Positions 27,871 to 36,456 of a stretch of DNA of 64,000 nt are shown piece by piece. The DNA comes from Aquabacterium sp. Its GTDB lineage: Bacteria > Pseudomonadota > Gammaproteobacteria > Burkholderiales > Burkholderiaceae_C. The translations under genes and the position numbers were made by a program. The notes below the pieces were generated by a model. That model saw nothing but the letters and a program-made list of their open reading frames with translations, was not told the origin of the DNA and did no database searches. The stretch's first letter is position 1, and each line of letters starts with the position of its first letter. The stretch spans positions 62,001 to 126,000 of the forward strand of contig NZ_JAQSDR010000012.1 of NCBI RefSeq assembly GCF_029946005.1, in the 5' to 3' direction.

Positions 27871-28552
27871 GCAGGGCGCTGCCCGTGCCCACGGGATCAT
27901 TGCGGATGCGGCGTTCTTCTTCGCCGATCACGAAGTACAAGCCGTCCAGCGCCTTGTTGGTGACGTGCTGCTGCACGGTGGCCGCCTGGCTGCCCTTGAT
28001 CAAGCCCATGCTGCTGGCCTTGCCAGCCAGTTCGTTGTAGCGCTGGGCCAGCGACAGCTTTTCAACCGCCTTGTTGACCAGAGGCGAGAACTGAACCCCC
28101 AAGGGCGCGCGTGTTTTGGCGGCGAAGAAATCCGTCACCGCGTGTTCACCACCCGACAGAATCTGCCGCGCGTCTTGCACCGACATGCCCTTGATGGCAT
28201 TGCGCAGCAACGGCAGCGCCAGGCTCACCGCGTTCTCGGCCGCGTGGTTCATGGCGTTGACCAGGTCGTCCAACTGGCGGCCACGGCCGACCGCGCGCAG
28301 CAAGGGCGCGGCTTTTTCCAGCACATCGGGCAAAGGGATGCGGATCTTGTCATTGCCCATGAAGCCATTGACCTGGCCCAATTGCTTGACGGCGATGTCT
28401 GCGCCGCGTTCAAGCGCCGCACGCACGGCGCCGGTGGCATCTGCCTGGCTGAAGGTGGCAGCCCGCGCACTGGACGACGCCAACAAGGACAATGCCATGC
28501 TGCCTGCCAAAGCCTGGCAAGCAGACGACAATATGATCTGACGACGGTTCAT
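27845..28552 (-). CDS. DUF4197 family exported protein
   Basis: The 235-residue protein has an N-terminal export signal of about 32 residues starting MNRRQIIL and ending ASSSARA-A; the RR suggests possible Tat export. The mature region is helical, with DARQILSGGEHAVTDFF and a C-terminal ALDGLYFVIGEEERRIR, matching DUF4197. The function is unknown. I chose ATG 28552; the frame is open upstream to 29074 but only as the antisense of the tlpA-like gene. It is divergent from that gene with 39 bp between starts. Confidence 0.86.
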   Translation of the reverse strand: MNRRQIILSSACQALAGSMALSLLASSSARAATFSQADATGAVRAALERGADIAVKQLGQVNGFMGNDKIRIPLPDVLEKAAPLLRAVGRGRQLDDLVNAMNHAAENAVSLALPLLRNAIKGMSVQDARQILSGGEHAVTDFFAAKTRAPLGVQFSPLVNKAVEKLSLAQRYNELAGKASSMGLIKGSQAATVQQHVTNKALDGLYFVIGEEERRIRNDPVGTGSALLKKVFSSL

Positions 28553-28591
28553 TAGGTGATCCACTGATACAGCTCCACTGACCCAACGGCC

Positions 28592-29095
28592 ATGAATTCC
28601 AACAGACGACATCTTGCCTTGATCGCCGTGGCCGTGCCACTGTTTCTGTCCGGATGTTTTTGGGACACCCAGGCGTCTCTGCCTGATTTGCCCTATACCC
28701 GGATCGATGGCAGCCAGCACCGCACTTCTGATCTGAAGGGGCAAGTCACCCTGATCAACTTTTGGGCCACCAGTTGCACCACTTGCATCAAAGAGATGCC
28801 CCAGCTGATCGCCACCCAGAACAAGTTCAAGGCGCAAGGCTTGCAGACCCTGGCAGTGGCCATGGAATACGACCCGCCCGCCTACGTGATGCAATTCGCG
28901 CAGAGTCGGCAACTGCCCTTCCAGGTGGTCATGGACCACACGGGCGATCTGGCCAAGGCCTTTGGCCCGGTGCAGTTGACGCCCACGACTTTCGTGGTCA
29001 ACAAGAAGGGCGAGATCGTCAAGCGCTACATCGGCGAGCCTGATTTTGACGCGCTGCACACGCTGCTGGGCCAACTGCTGGCCGAGCCCGCCTGA
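28592..29095 (+). CDS. TlpA-like thioredoxin-fold lipoprotein
   Basis: The 167-residue protein has a lipobox (FLSGC, Cys22) and a thioredoxin fold with catalytic CTTC at 62-65 in NFWATSCTTCIKEMP. The cis-Pro segment is PTTFVV. It is probably a periplasmic thiol-disulfide oxidoreductase of the AhpC/TSA-Redoxin-TlpA group. The substrate is unknown; cytochrome-c maturation or oxidative-stress repair are possible roles. A DUF4197 gene is divergent on the left and a degenerate kinase gene converges on the right, 11 bp away. Confidence 0.88.
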   Translation: MNSNRRHLALIAVAVPLFLSGCFWDTQASLPDLPYTRIDGSQHRTSDLKGQVTLINFWATSCTTCIKEMPQLIATQNKFKAQGLQTLAVAMEYDPPAYVMQFAQSRQLPFQVVMDHTGDLAKAFGPVQLTPTTFVVNKKGEIVKRYIGEPDFDALHTLLGQLLAEPA

Positions 29096-29106
29096 GCTTC
29101 ACTCAA

Positions 29107-30270
29107 TCACATGATGCGCGTGAGTTCGTAGACCAGGGCTGAGGGCAGCGATGTGGCCACAGCCGCCTGGCCCACACGCGCCATGCCGGTCGGGCTGATG
29201 CTGGAAATTTCGAAGGTGTGGCCTTCTTCCAGCAGCTCGATGAACACGAACTCGGGCACTTCCTGGCGGATGCTGCCCACCATTTGCATGAACCTCGGCG
29301 TCTTCAGGCTGGACTCGAACACGATGCCGTGAGGCAGCCCTTCGTTGCAAAATTCGATTGCATCGCTCACTGAGTTCACGAAGTCGATCACCAAGCCCAT
29401 GGACTTCATGGACTCGCGCACCAAGCCGCGCACATCGCGGCGCGCTACCACCACCAGCACGTGGCAACCGGCCAGAGGCTTGGAGTTGATCGAATCGGCA
29501 AAACCGGCCTCTGGGGCCTCGGTGCTGGCGCCTGCCGCCAGGCCGTTGGCCGTGCGTGGAAACTCCAGCGTCCAGCGCGCTTGCGAGGGCTCGATCTGGC
29601 GTTGCGGCACCAGGCCGAGTGTGCGGGCCGTTTGCGTCAGCAGGTGCCAGCTCATGCAGTCAAGGGCCGGGTTGTGGGTGCCGTTCTGATCCGGGGGCAG
29701 GTCCGGTGATCGGTGCTGGAACTGGCAGATCAGCGAGGCGGTGTCAGAAGAGGGGCCCATGTTGACTCGGACATCGACCAGGCCCTGGGCGCAACTCAAC
29801 CACCAATCGACCAAGGCGTTCAGCAGGCCATGCAGCATGGACGGGTCCACCTGCACCTCCACCTCGTGCAGTGATTGAACAATGTGGATGCCGCGCGCCT
29901 GCAGCTCACGGGCTCGGTGGGCCAGCACGCTTTGCACGGTGTTGGTCAGGTGGATGCGTTCATGAGACAAGCGCACACGGCCGGAGGCGAGCCGTGAAAT
30001 CTGCTGGCACCAGATGCCGACCTGGCGGGCGCGATCAACCTCCTCCAGCAAGGTGCGCAAGCCAGCGCGGTCGATGCGGCCCGTGGTGGTCAGCGTGGCC
30101 ACGCGTTCCAGCGCTGTGGTCAGGGGTTCGGCCAACTCCCGGCCGGCCTGGGCCAGCAACTCTTGCCAGCGCACCAGCTCGCATTCATCCGCGCCGAGCG
30201 GGAACTCAATCGGGTTGACCCCAGGCTGGGCCGACGCCAATTTGGCCGAGGAGGGGGAGGGCAAATTCAT
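29107..30270 (-). CDS. Degenerate histidine-kinase/receiver-like protein
   Basis: The 387-residue protein resembles a hybrid sensor kinase without a sensor. Its middle contains a segment (LVDPSMLHGLL-type) aligned with the start of a HATPase_c domain. The second N-box Asn is replaced, and the DxGxG and G2 boxes are missing. The C-terminal roughly 115 residues (from AGCHVLVVVARRD) resemble a receiver domain, but the acceptor region reads GIVFESSL with Glu in place of Asp. It is therefore probably a non-catalytic regulatory or scaffold protein. I chose ATG 30270 over 30330. Assignment rests on my alignment by eye. Confidence 0.6.
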   Translation of the reverse strand: MNLPSPSSAKLASAQPGVNPIEFPLGADECELVRWQELLAQAGRELAEPLTTALERVATLTTTGRIDRAGLRTLLEEVDRARQVGIWCQQISRLASGRVRLSHERIHLTNTVQSVLAHRARELQARGIHIVQSLHEVEVQVDPSMLHGLLNALVDWWLSCAQGLVDVRVNMGPSSDTASLICQFQHRSPDLPPDQNGTHNPALDCMSWHLLTQTARTLGLVPQRQIEPSQARWTLEFPRTANGLAAGASTEAPEAGFADSINSKPLAGCHVLVVVARRDVRGLVRESMKSMGLVIDFVNSVSDAIEFCNEGLPHGIVFESSLKTPRFMQMVGSIRQEVPEFVFIELLEEGHTFEISSISPTGMARVGQAAVATSLPSALVYELTRIM

Positions 30271-30370
30271 GGCACATCTCGGTTCGTTCGACCTCAGTTT
30301 CGGCGGGTCGATCAGGCCTGTCCATCCCACGCATGGGTGAAATCATGGTCCTTTGTCCATAATTGGCGCC

Positions 30371-30991
30371 ATGAAACAAAGCTGGTGTGACAAGGGCGCT
30401 TGGGCGCTGTCGGTCGTGGTTTGCCTGGCCATGGTGGCGTGCAGCCCGGTTTTGGATTGGCGCACCGTCCGGCCCGAACATGCTCCGGCACTGCAGGCGG
30501 TGTTCCCCTGCAAACCGAACCAGGTCGACCGTTCATTGACCTTGCCTGCCTTACCTGGCCCGCCCGTGGCCATGCACTTGGTGTCGTGCAAAGTGGGCGA
30601 GTCCATTTGGGCACTCAGCTACTTTGACGCGCAAGACATCACCCGGGTGCCGCTGGCCCTGGCGGCGGACAGCCGCGCCCTGCGCGACAACTTGGAAGCG
30701 GTCAGCCGCCTGGGGACACCGTCCGCCGTGGCCACGGTATCAGCGGTGGACCTGGGGCCTGCCCAGGTCATCGGCATGACCCCCCACCCCTTGTCGCGGC
30801 ATTGGCGCCTGATGGGGCGGCGCCCGGCGGGCAACGGGCAAAGCGTGCCCGTTGAAGTGCACGCGTGGCATTTTTCCCACGGTTTGATGGTTTACCAGGC
30901 CAGCCTGTGGCGCCCCGTGCCGCCTGCAAATGCCAAGGATTCCACCGACGCGGTAGAGACATTCATCCAGGGCTTCAAATTTTTGGATTGA
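30371..30991 (+). CDS. Putative lipoprotein of unknown function
   Basis: The 206-residue protein has an N-terminal signal and lipobox CLAMVAC (Cys near residue 24). The mature part is a compact domain with paired cysteines (VFPCKPNQVDR, HLVSCKVGES), reminiscent of small periplasmic lipoproteins. I do not recognise a named family. A CATAAT at 30359-30364 lies about 7 nt before the ATG, so the mRNA may be nearly leaderless. It is upstream of the PTS EIIA gene by 19 bp and may be co-transcribed. Confidence 0.7.
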   Translation: MKQSWCDKGAWALSVVVCLAMVACSPVLDWRTVRPEHAPALQAVFPCKPNQVDRSLTLPALPGPPVAMHLVSCKVGESIWALSYFDAQDITRVPLALAADSRALRDNLEAVSRLGTPSAVATVSAVDLGPAQVIGMTPHPLSRHWRLMGRRPAGNGQSVPVEVHAWHFSHGLMVYQASLWRPVPPANAKDSTDAVETFIQGFKFLD

Positions 30992-31010
30992 GCAGCCCAT
31001 AATCATTGAT

Positions 31011-31469
31011 ATGCCCGGCTTGTTTCTCATTGCGCACGCCCCTCTGGCTTCAGCCCTGAAGCTGGCGGCGCAGCATTGTTTTCCGGAAGCGGCCCAGGCC
31101 CTGCAGATCCTGGACGTACCAGCCAACCTGCCCCCCGACGAGATCGAAGCACAGTGCCGGATCATCCTGGAAATGCTGCAAAAGGCTGATCCCCGGGGCG
31201 AAGCGTTGATCCTGGCCGATGTGTTCGGGGCCACGCCCTGCAACATCGTGCAGCGCCTGTCCGATGGGGTGCGCGTCAAGGTCATCACCGGCGTGAACGT
31301 CCCCATGCTCTGGCGTGCGCTCAACTATTCCAATGAGTCCCTGGACACCCTGATTACCCGCGCGGTGGCTGGTGGCACCCAGGGCGTCATGCAAATCGCG
31401 ACCAACAAGCCTCAAAACCAGGCCAGTCAGCCCACCAATGATCAAGACCACCGTCAACATCAGCAATAA
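31011..31469 (+). CDS. PTS EIIA component, mannose/fructose (EIIA-Man) family
   Basis: The 152-residue EIIA of the ManX-like fold has the phospho-accepting His9 in LFLIAHAPLA, and ADVFGATPCNIVQRL. A Gln/Asn/His-rich tail follows. In Burkholderiales such EIIA proteins work in a regulatory phosphorelay with HPr and EI, and no sugar permease is nearby. It overlaps ptsH by 32 bp. A possible promoter, TTCAAA (30974-30979) and CATAAT (30998-31003) spaced 18 nt, would start the mRNA almost at the ATG. Confidence 0.88.
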   Translation: MPGLFLIAHAPLASALKLAAQHCFPEAAQALQILDVPANLPPDEIEAQCRIILEMLQKADPRGEALILADVFGATPCNIVQRLSDGVRVKVITGVNVPMLWRALNYSNESLDTLITRAVAGGTQGVMQIATNKPQNQASQPTNDQDHRQHQQ

Positions 31470-31707
31470 GCTGGGACTTCACGCACGCGCCTCGGCCAAG
31501 TTCACCAAACTGGCCAGCAGTTTTCCATGTGATGTCTTCATGAGCCGCAATGACCGGCGTGTGAACGCCAAAAGCATCATGGGCGTGATGATGCTGGCCG
31601 CTGGCCTGGGGGCTGCGGTGGAACTGGAGTGCGATGGCGCCCGCGAAGAAGACGCCATGAAAGCGCTGGTGGCGCTGATCAACGACAAGTTCGGCGAAGG
31701 CGAATAA
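31438..31707 (+). CDS. ptsH: Phosphocarrier protein HPr
   Basis: The 89-residue protein starts MIKTTVNISNKLGLHARASA. His15 is the EI/EIIA phosphorylation site, and Ser46 lies in AKSIMGVMML, the HPr-kinase-type site region. ATG 31438 lies within the end of the EIIA gene, giving a 32-bp overlap. The usual third gene ptsI (enzyme I) does not follow; the next gene encodes an outer-membrane protein after about 210 bp. Confidence 0.95.
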   Translation: MIKTTVNISNKLGLHARASAKFTKLASSFPCDVFMSRNDRRVNAKSIMGVMMLAAGLGAAVELECDGAREEDAMKALVALINDKFGEGE

Positions 31708-31780
31708 ACCCCTCTTCAGGGTCGATCCCCATTGGATTGAGCGATCTGGCGTGCAAAACCACCGCACTCCAGGTGATCCC

Positions 31781-31864
31781 TGTCGTGCCATTGCGACAAC
31801 CTGCGCACACATTTGGGGTCAAGCAAGGCACAGTTAGGTCGATATTGCACAGATACGTTTGCAA
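31781..31864. promoter_or_regulatory. Two inverted repeats upstream of the MetA-like gene
   Basis: TGTCG-N8-CGACA (31781-31798) and TTGCA-N10-TGCAA (31845-31864) lie in the 213-bp gap between ptsH and the outer-membrane protein gene. They may be operators for the latter. No named regulator consensus is matched, and the rest of the gap shows no gene. Confidence 0.3.
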
Positions 31865-31920
31865 CCTGCATTTTTTTAACAAACCCGTTGAACGAATTCA
31901 ATTCATTAGGAGCTGTCTGC

Positions 31921-33132
31921 ATGAACACCTTTCGCCGTGATGCTTCGTCGGCCTGCGCGCTGACCCTCAAGACCGTGGCCCTGGCAGCGGCCCTCAGCGC
32001 GTCGTCGGTGGCCCTGGCGGCCGAGAACGGCAACCAACGGTATTCGCCGGGTGTGGGCGGCAGCGACATGACCTCGCCTTTGGTGCCCGGCTGGTACGGG
32101 CAGGTGGCGATGGTGGCGTACCACGCCAACAAGATCAAAGGCAATGATGGCAAGCAGTTGGCTAAGACTGGGAATGTTTCGTCGGCGCAGGTTGGCGCGG
32201 CGGCCGGTGCTGCCTTCTTGGCGGCCAATCCGGGTAACGTGGCGGGCGCCGCTGCGACCGCTGCGGGAGTCTCGGCCGCATTCCCAGCAGGTATTGACTA
32301 CAACTCCAAGGTTGGTATCAAGGCGGATACCTATGCCATTCTTCCACGTATTACCTATCTGAGCAGTGAACAGGTGTTGGGTGGCAATGTCGGATTCACG
32401 GCCATGTTGCCCTTGGTCAGAAGGAAAGTTCAGCTGGCCGGAGAGGCTCCAACGCTGACGCCGATCGGTCCTACTCCGCTGAGTGCTGTACCAGGGCTCG
32501 CGGCAGGTCTTAGCTCGCGCATCACGGGTGGCATTGCCACTGATTCCGCCGCCTACGGCATCGGCGACCTTGAAGTCTCGCCCATCTGGCACATGGAAAT
32601 TGGTGATCACCAGCACGTGTCGATTGCCCCCACCATCGTGCTGCCCACAGGCGACTACGACGCAACCCAACGTGCCAATTCAGGCTTTGGCAACTTTTTC
32701 ACCTTCCGCCCCTCGGTGCAGTACGCCTTCGTGGGCGATGGCTGGGACGTGGGCGCTCGCCTGGTGTTGTCCTTCAACACGCGCAACAAGGAAAATGGCT
32801 ACCGCACGGGCAACATCCTGAACATCGACTACCAGGCCATGAAGTTCGTGTCTGAGGACATTCGCGTGGGTCTGCAAGGCTATGTGGTGGAACAGTTCAC
32901 CAAAGACTCGCAGGATTTGACGGGCTACTCGCCTGCTCAACAAACCGCGCTGGCCACCTCGTCTGACCTCAGCACCGGCAACAAGATGCGCGCCTACGCC
33001 GCTGGCCCTGCCGTGGCCTGGTTGGCCAATGGCGGCGAGTTCCTGCTGGAAGGTAAATTCTTGAAGGAGTTTGGTGCGAAAAATCGCACTGAAGGCCAAG
33101 CCTTCTGGTTGACGCTGTCCAAGCCGCTGTAA
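31921..33132 (+). CDS. MetA-type (phenol-degradation-associated) outer-membrane protein
   Basis: The 403-residue protein has a signal peptide ending ASSVALA-A (about residue 37). Beta-strand-rich sequence follows, with YSPGVGGSDM near the mature start and IAPTIVLPTGDYD, GFGNFFTFRPSVQYAF and a C-terminal WLTLSKPL. This matches the MetA/SphA-like family of presumed outer-membrane transporters for hydrophobic compounds. ATG 31921 is preceded by AGGAGCT. A region rich in Gly/Ala (about 90-130) looks like an insertion and may be a surface loop. No aromatic-degradation enzyme gene is near. Confidence 0.82.
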   Translation: MNTFRRDASSACALTLKTVALAAALSASSVALAAENGNQRYSPGVGGSDMTSPLVPGWYGQVAMVAYHANKIKGNDGKQLAKTGNVSSAQVGAAAGAAFLAANPGNVAGAAATAAGVSAAFPAGIDYNSKVGIKADTYAILPRITYLSSEQVLGGNVGFTAMLPLVRRKVQLAGEAPTLTPIGPTPLSAVPGLAAGLSSRITGGIATDSAAYGIGDLEVSPIWHMEIGDHQHVSIAPTIVLPTGDYDATQRANSGFGNFFTFRPSVQYAFVGDGWDVGARLVLSFNTRNKENGYRTGNILNIDYQAMKFVSEDIRVGLQGYVVEQFTKDSQDLTGYSPAQQTALATSSDLSTGNKMRAYAAGPAVAWLANGGEFLLEGKFLKEFGAKNRTEGQAFWLTLSKPL

Positions 33133-33224
33133 TCTCCCCTGATTGATGGAATCCCCGGTCCGCGTGGTCGGTGGAGCCCGCGCTGCGGGCGAGTTGATGG
33201 CTGTGCCGTAGGAGTGGTCACATC

Positions 33225-33938
33225 ATGCAAGATGACCTTGTCGCTTTGTCCCCGTTTGAAAACCACCGACGCCAGTTGATGGCCAGTGCCATGGCGGCCG
33301 CGCTCGTGCCGTGGGCCCAGCCAGCGCACGCAGCGTCTGCCGAGCTGGAAGGGGTCGAACTGGAAGAAACCATCACCGCTTATGGGCAAAAGCTGGTGCT
33401 CAATGGCGCGGCGGTTCGCAAGCGAGGCTACTTCAAGGCGGACGTGACCGCGCTTTACCTGCCAGAAAAACGCACCACGCCCGATGCGATCTTCAAGCTG
33501 AACGGCATCCGCCGCATCCAGCTCAATCTCTTGCGCGAGTTCACCTCGTCCACCATTTCCCGCATCTTCATCGCCGATTTCAAGCAGAACTCCACCGATG
33601 CAGAGTTCAAGCAGCTGATCAACGAGATCAGCCAAGTGGGCGCCGCCTACAGCGCGGTCAAACGAGTGAGCAAGGGCGATGTGGTCAACCTGGACTGGCT
33701 GCCAGGCAAAGGTTGGATGTGCGCCATCAATGGCAAACAGTTGATGATCGACCCTGGGGTTGCCGGGGGATCCAGCAGCCACGCGATCAACAACGAGTTG
33801 GCCTACCAGATCTACCTGCGCATGTACATCGGGCCGGCCGCCCCTGAAGAGTTGCGCAATGGCCTGCTGGGCCTGACCCGTTTGCCCCGGTCTACCGGTG
33901 GTGGCAGGGACAGCAAGGACAAAGACGGCGACGCCTGA
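33225..33938 (+). CDS. Chalcone isomerase-fold exported protein
   Basis: The 237-residue protein has an N-terminal signal with HRRQLMASAMAAALV and cleavage near AHA-A. The chalcone-isomerase-like domain contains VLNGAAVRKRGYFKADVTAL and a C-terminal NELAYQIYLRMYIG. Bacterial members are periplasmic with no proven isomerase activity and may bind fatty acids or small ligands. AGGAG at 33210-33214 lies 10 nt before the ATG. It follows the MetA-like gene by 92 bp and converges on the M48 gene. Confidence 0.86.
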   Translation: MQDDLVALSPFENHRRQLMASAMAAALVPWAQPAHAASAELEGVELEETITAYGQKLVLNGAAVRKRGYFKADVTALYLPEKRTTPDAIFKLNGIRRIQLNLLREFTSSTISRIFIADFKQNSTDAEFKQLINEISQVGAAYSAVKRVSKGDVVNLDWLPGKGWMCAINGKQLMIDPGVAGGSSSHAINNELAYQIYLRMYIGPAAPEELRNGLLGLTRLPRSTGGGRDSKDKDGDA

Positions 33939-33944
33939 AGAGCC

Positions 33945-35828
33945 TCAGTCGCGCGGGTAGTGCGATGCCAAGGCGGGTGGCATGGGGGAGTCCATCAAGC
34001 CGGCCATCAAGCGCAGGGCGTTGGCGGTGTCGTTGGACATCAGGCCCCCCGTGCTGTGGTTCAACGCTTCTTCGACCCAGGCCCGCAGCAACACGGGCCT
34101 GATCATCCACGACAACTCCTGAACACCTGCCAGGGCGTGCATCAGGGCGTCAGCGTCAGGAATCTTGCCATCCGGTTTCAAATCCTGCAGCTGGTTGCAG
34201 CGTGCGACCACGCGCGCGTACCAGGCTCGGCTGGTGGCGGCCAGCAGGCCCTGCACTTCGGCCTCGGGCACAAATCGGGCCAGATACGCCGACAGCGCGA
34301 TCACGTGGGCCAGCTCGTCTTCCTGCAGATCGAACAGCTCGCGTCCTTGCCCGGTGACCGGGCGCATGAAGGGCCGACTGTTCTTCTTGTCGCTCATCTG
34401 ATGGCGCAGTGCCAGCCACCACAGGCGATCACGAGGGCTGACGCGGCCATCGGCTTTCAGCAGATCACGGGCGGCTTCGACGAGGGCGCGGCGATCACTG
34501 ATCGGATCATTGGCGATGCTTTTGGACAGACGCTCGAATTCCGGAACCAGGCGCTCGGGGCGCAGGCCCTGCACATCGTCCAGGATCTGCTGGGCGTGCG
34601 TGAGGCCCTCGGCCAGGTTCAGCCACAGCTTGTGTTCGTCGCGGTTGCCGGCCGACATCATCAGTGCCAGCACGGCCATGCGCTTTTCGCGGGGGCCAGC
34701 CAGGCGGCGCAGTCGGCCCACGGCATCGGCGTCTTCGGGCGGTGTCGGTTTGCCGGGCGACTGGGTGGCGCCCTCGGTGAGTGACGCAGCCGACAGCATC
34801 GCGCCTGGGACGATGGTTGGCGGGCGGCGAGGCTCGGCCTTCTCCAGCCTGAGCAAAGGCGCCGGCATGGGGGCCAACACGGCGCCGCAGATGCGGCGGA
34901 TGCGTTCAGGCAAACGCGGGTGCGTGGCCATGCAGCGCGACAGCCTGGATTGGTGCAGCAGCAAGGAGGCCACCATGTCTGCCTGAGGGTGGCGCATCTG
35001 GCCTCCCAGCATCTGCTGGTCAAACCAGATCTTGCGCAGCACATTGCCCAGACCATCCCGCGTGCGGGTGAACTGGATGGCGTTGGCATCGGCCAGGAAC
35101 TCGCGTTGGCGTGCCACGGCGGCCTGCAATAGGCGACCAGCGCCCCAGCCGAGCCAGCCGACCGCGGTGAATACCAGCCCCACCACCCAGCGCACCGGGT
35201 TGATGTGGTCTTGGTCATCCCGGCTCATCAGGGTCTGGCCATAGCCGTGCACCAGCGACAGGCCCCACACCAAGGCCAGCAGGCGCATGGCCATGGGCAA
35301 GTCTTCTTCTTTCAGGTGGCCGAACTCGTGCGCCACGAGGCCTTGCAATTCAGCGCGGGTGAGGCGGTCCAGCGCGCCACGGGTCACGCACAGGGCGTAG
35401 TCCTCGGGTGACCAACCGGCCACGAAGGCGTTGATGGCGTCTTCGCGCGTGAGCACGTAGACGTGTGGCACGGTCTGGCCAGAGGCCATGGCCATTTCAT
35501 CGACCACGTTGAGCAGGCGGCGTTCCAATGGGTCGTCCGGATCCTTGACGAGGCGGCCGTGCATCCAGTGGGCGACGCGCTCGCCGCCGCCTTCGCGCAG
35601 GCGCTGGGTTTCGATCAGGCAGCCCCCCAGCACAAACAGCAGGATGACGCCCGAGTTGGTTTCGAAGAACAAGGCGGGGTAGCCATGGCTGAACGGCATC
35701 AGCAGTTTGTAGGCCAATGCCAGCAGCACGTTGACGGCCACCACCAGGCCCGCCAACAGCACAGCAAACCAGGCGAACAGTTTGAAGGTTTGCGCCTGGG
35801 CCTGTTCCTGATGCTGTCGAAATTTCAT
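33945..35828 (-). CDS. M48-family (HtpX-like) membrane metalloprotease
   Basis: This 627-residue protein has two N-terminal membrane segments (about 17-43 and 60-73). A zinc-protease domain follows with HEFGH at residues 167-171. A second membrane region (about 180-250) and a long C-terminal cytoplasmic-looking domain come after. It is roughly twice the length of E. coli HtpX because of this extra C-terminal helical domain. It is 34 bp downstream of lemA, a known partnership with HtpX-type proteases, in the order queC-lemA-M48. It probably degrades damaged membrane proteins. Confidence 0.9.
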   Translation of the reverse strand: MKFRQHQEQAQAQTFKLFAWFAVLLAGLVVAVNVLLALAYKLLMPFSHGYPALFFETNSGVILLFVLGGCLIETQRLREGGGERVAHWMHGRLVKDPDDPLERRLLNVVDEMAMASGQTVPHVYVLTREDAINAFVAGWSPEDYALCVTRGALDRLTRAELQGLVAHEFGHLKEEDLPMAMRLLALVWGLSLVHGYGQTLMSRDDQDHINPVRWVVGLVFTAVGWLGWGAGRLLQAAVARQREFLADANAIQFTRTRDGLGNVLRKIWFDQQMLGGQMRHPQADMVASLLLHQSRLSRCMATHPRLPERIRRICGAVLAPMPAPLLRLEKAEPRRPPTIVPGAMLSAASLTEGATQSPGKPTPPEDADAVGRLRRLAGPREKRMAVLALMMSAGNRDEHKLWLNLAEGLTHAQQILDDVQGLRPERLVPEFERLSKSIANDPISDRRALVEAARDLLKADGRVSPRDRLWWLALRHQMSDKKNSRPFMRPVTGQGRELFDLQEDELAHVIALSAYLARFVPEAEVQGLLAATSRAWYARVVARCNQLQDLKPDGKIPDADALMHALAGVQELSWMIRPVLLRAWVEEALNHSTGGLMSNDTANALRLMAGLMDSPMPPALASHYPRD

Positions 35829-35862
35829 GGTGAACGGCGAGACTGCCCGTTGACTTGGTTGT

Positions 35863-36456
35863 TCAGAAAGCCACTTTCACGCCAGCACGTTCAGCATCGC
35901 TGGACGTGGACTGCAGCATGGTGGCCTCTTTGAAGCCAAAGACGCCAGCCACCAGGTTGGCCGGGAATTGCTGGGCCGCGTTGTTGTAATCCAGCGTGGC
36001 ATCGTTGAACAATTGGCGCGAGAAGGCCACTTTGTTCTCGGTGTGTGTCAGCTCCTCACTGAGGTCGCGCAGGGACTCGTCGGCCTTGAGTTCCGGGTAG
36101 GCCTCCACGATGGCTTGGAAACGCCCCATGGCGCTGCTGAGCACGCCTTCGGCCAGGTTCAGACTTTTGATGGGGCCAGCCTGGTTGGGTTGGTTGCGGA
36201 CCAGGTCGGTGGCCGCCACCACTTGCGCACGGGCGGCGGTCACGCGCTCCAGGGTCTCGCGTTCGTGTTCCAGGTATTTGCGTGCCACCTCGACCAGGTT
36301 GGGGATGAGGTCATGGCGGCGTTTGAGTTGCACGTCAATCTGTGCAAAGGCATTGGTGATTTCGTTGCGCAGCTTGATCAGTCGGTTGTAGGCGCCGACG
36401 CCCCAAAAGACGATCAAGGCGACCACCGCGAGGGTGATGATTTGGGTGATGTTCAT
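35863..36456 (-). CDS. lemA: LemA family protein
   Basis: The 197-residue protein has a single N-terminal membrane helix (about 5-22), then helical domain sequence such as YNRLIKLRNEITNAFAQIDV and LKRRHDLIPNLVEVARKYL. These are diagnostic of LemA. The role is unclear, but LemA is often encoded with M48 proteases or TPM-domain proteins. Its ATG directly abuts the queC stop (36457), so translation is probably coupled. Confidence 0.94.
   Translation of the reverse strand: MNITQIITLAVVALIVFWGVGAYNRLIKLRNEITNAFAQIDVQLKRRHDLIPNLVEVARKYLEHERETLERVTAARAQVVAATDLVRNQPNQAGPIKSLNLAEGVLSSAMGRFQAIVEAYPELKADESLRDLSEELTHTENKVAFSRQLFNDATLDYNNAAQQFPANLVAGVFGFKEATMLQSTSSDAERAGVKVAF

Noticed and set aside
33176-33190. 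GCCCGC-GCT-GCGGGC hairpin after the MetA-like gene
   Set aside because: No T-tract follows and the next gene starts only 35 bp later, so it cannot be called a terminator.
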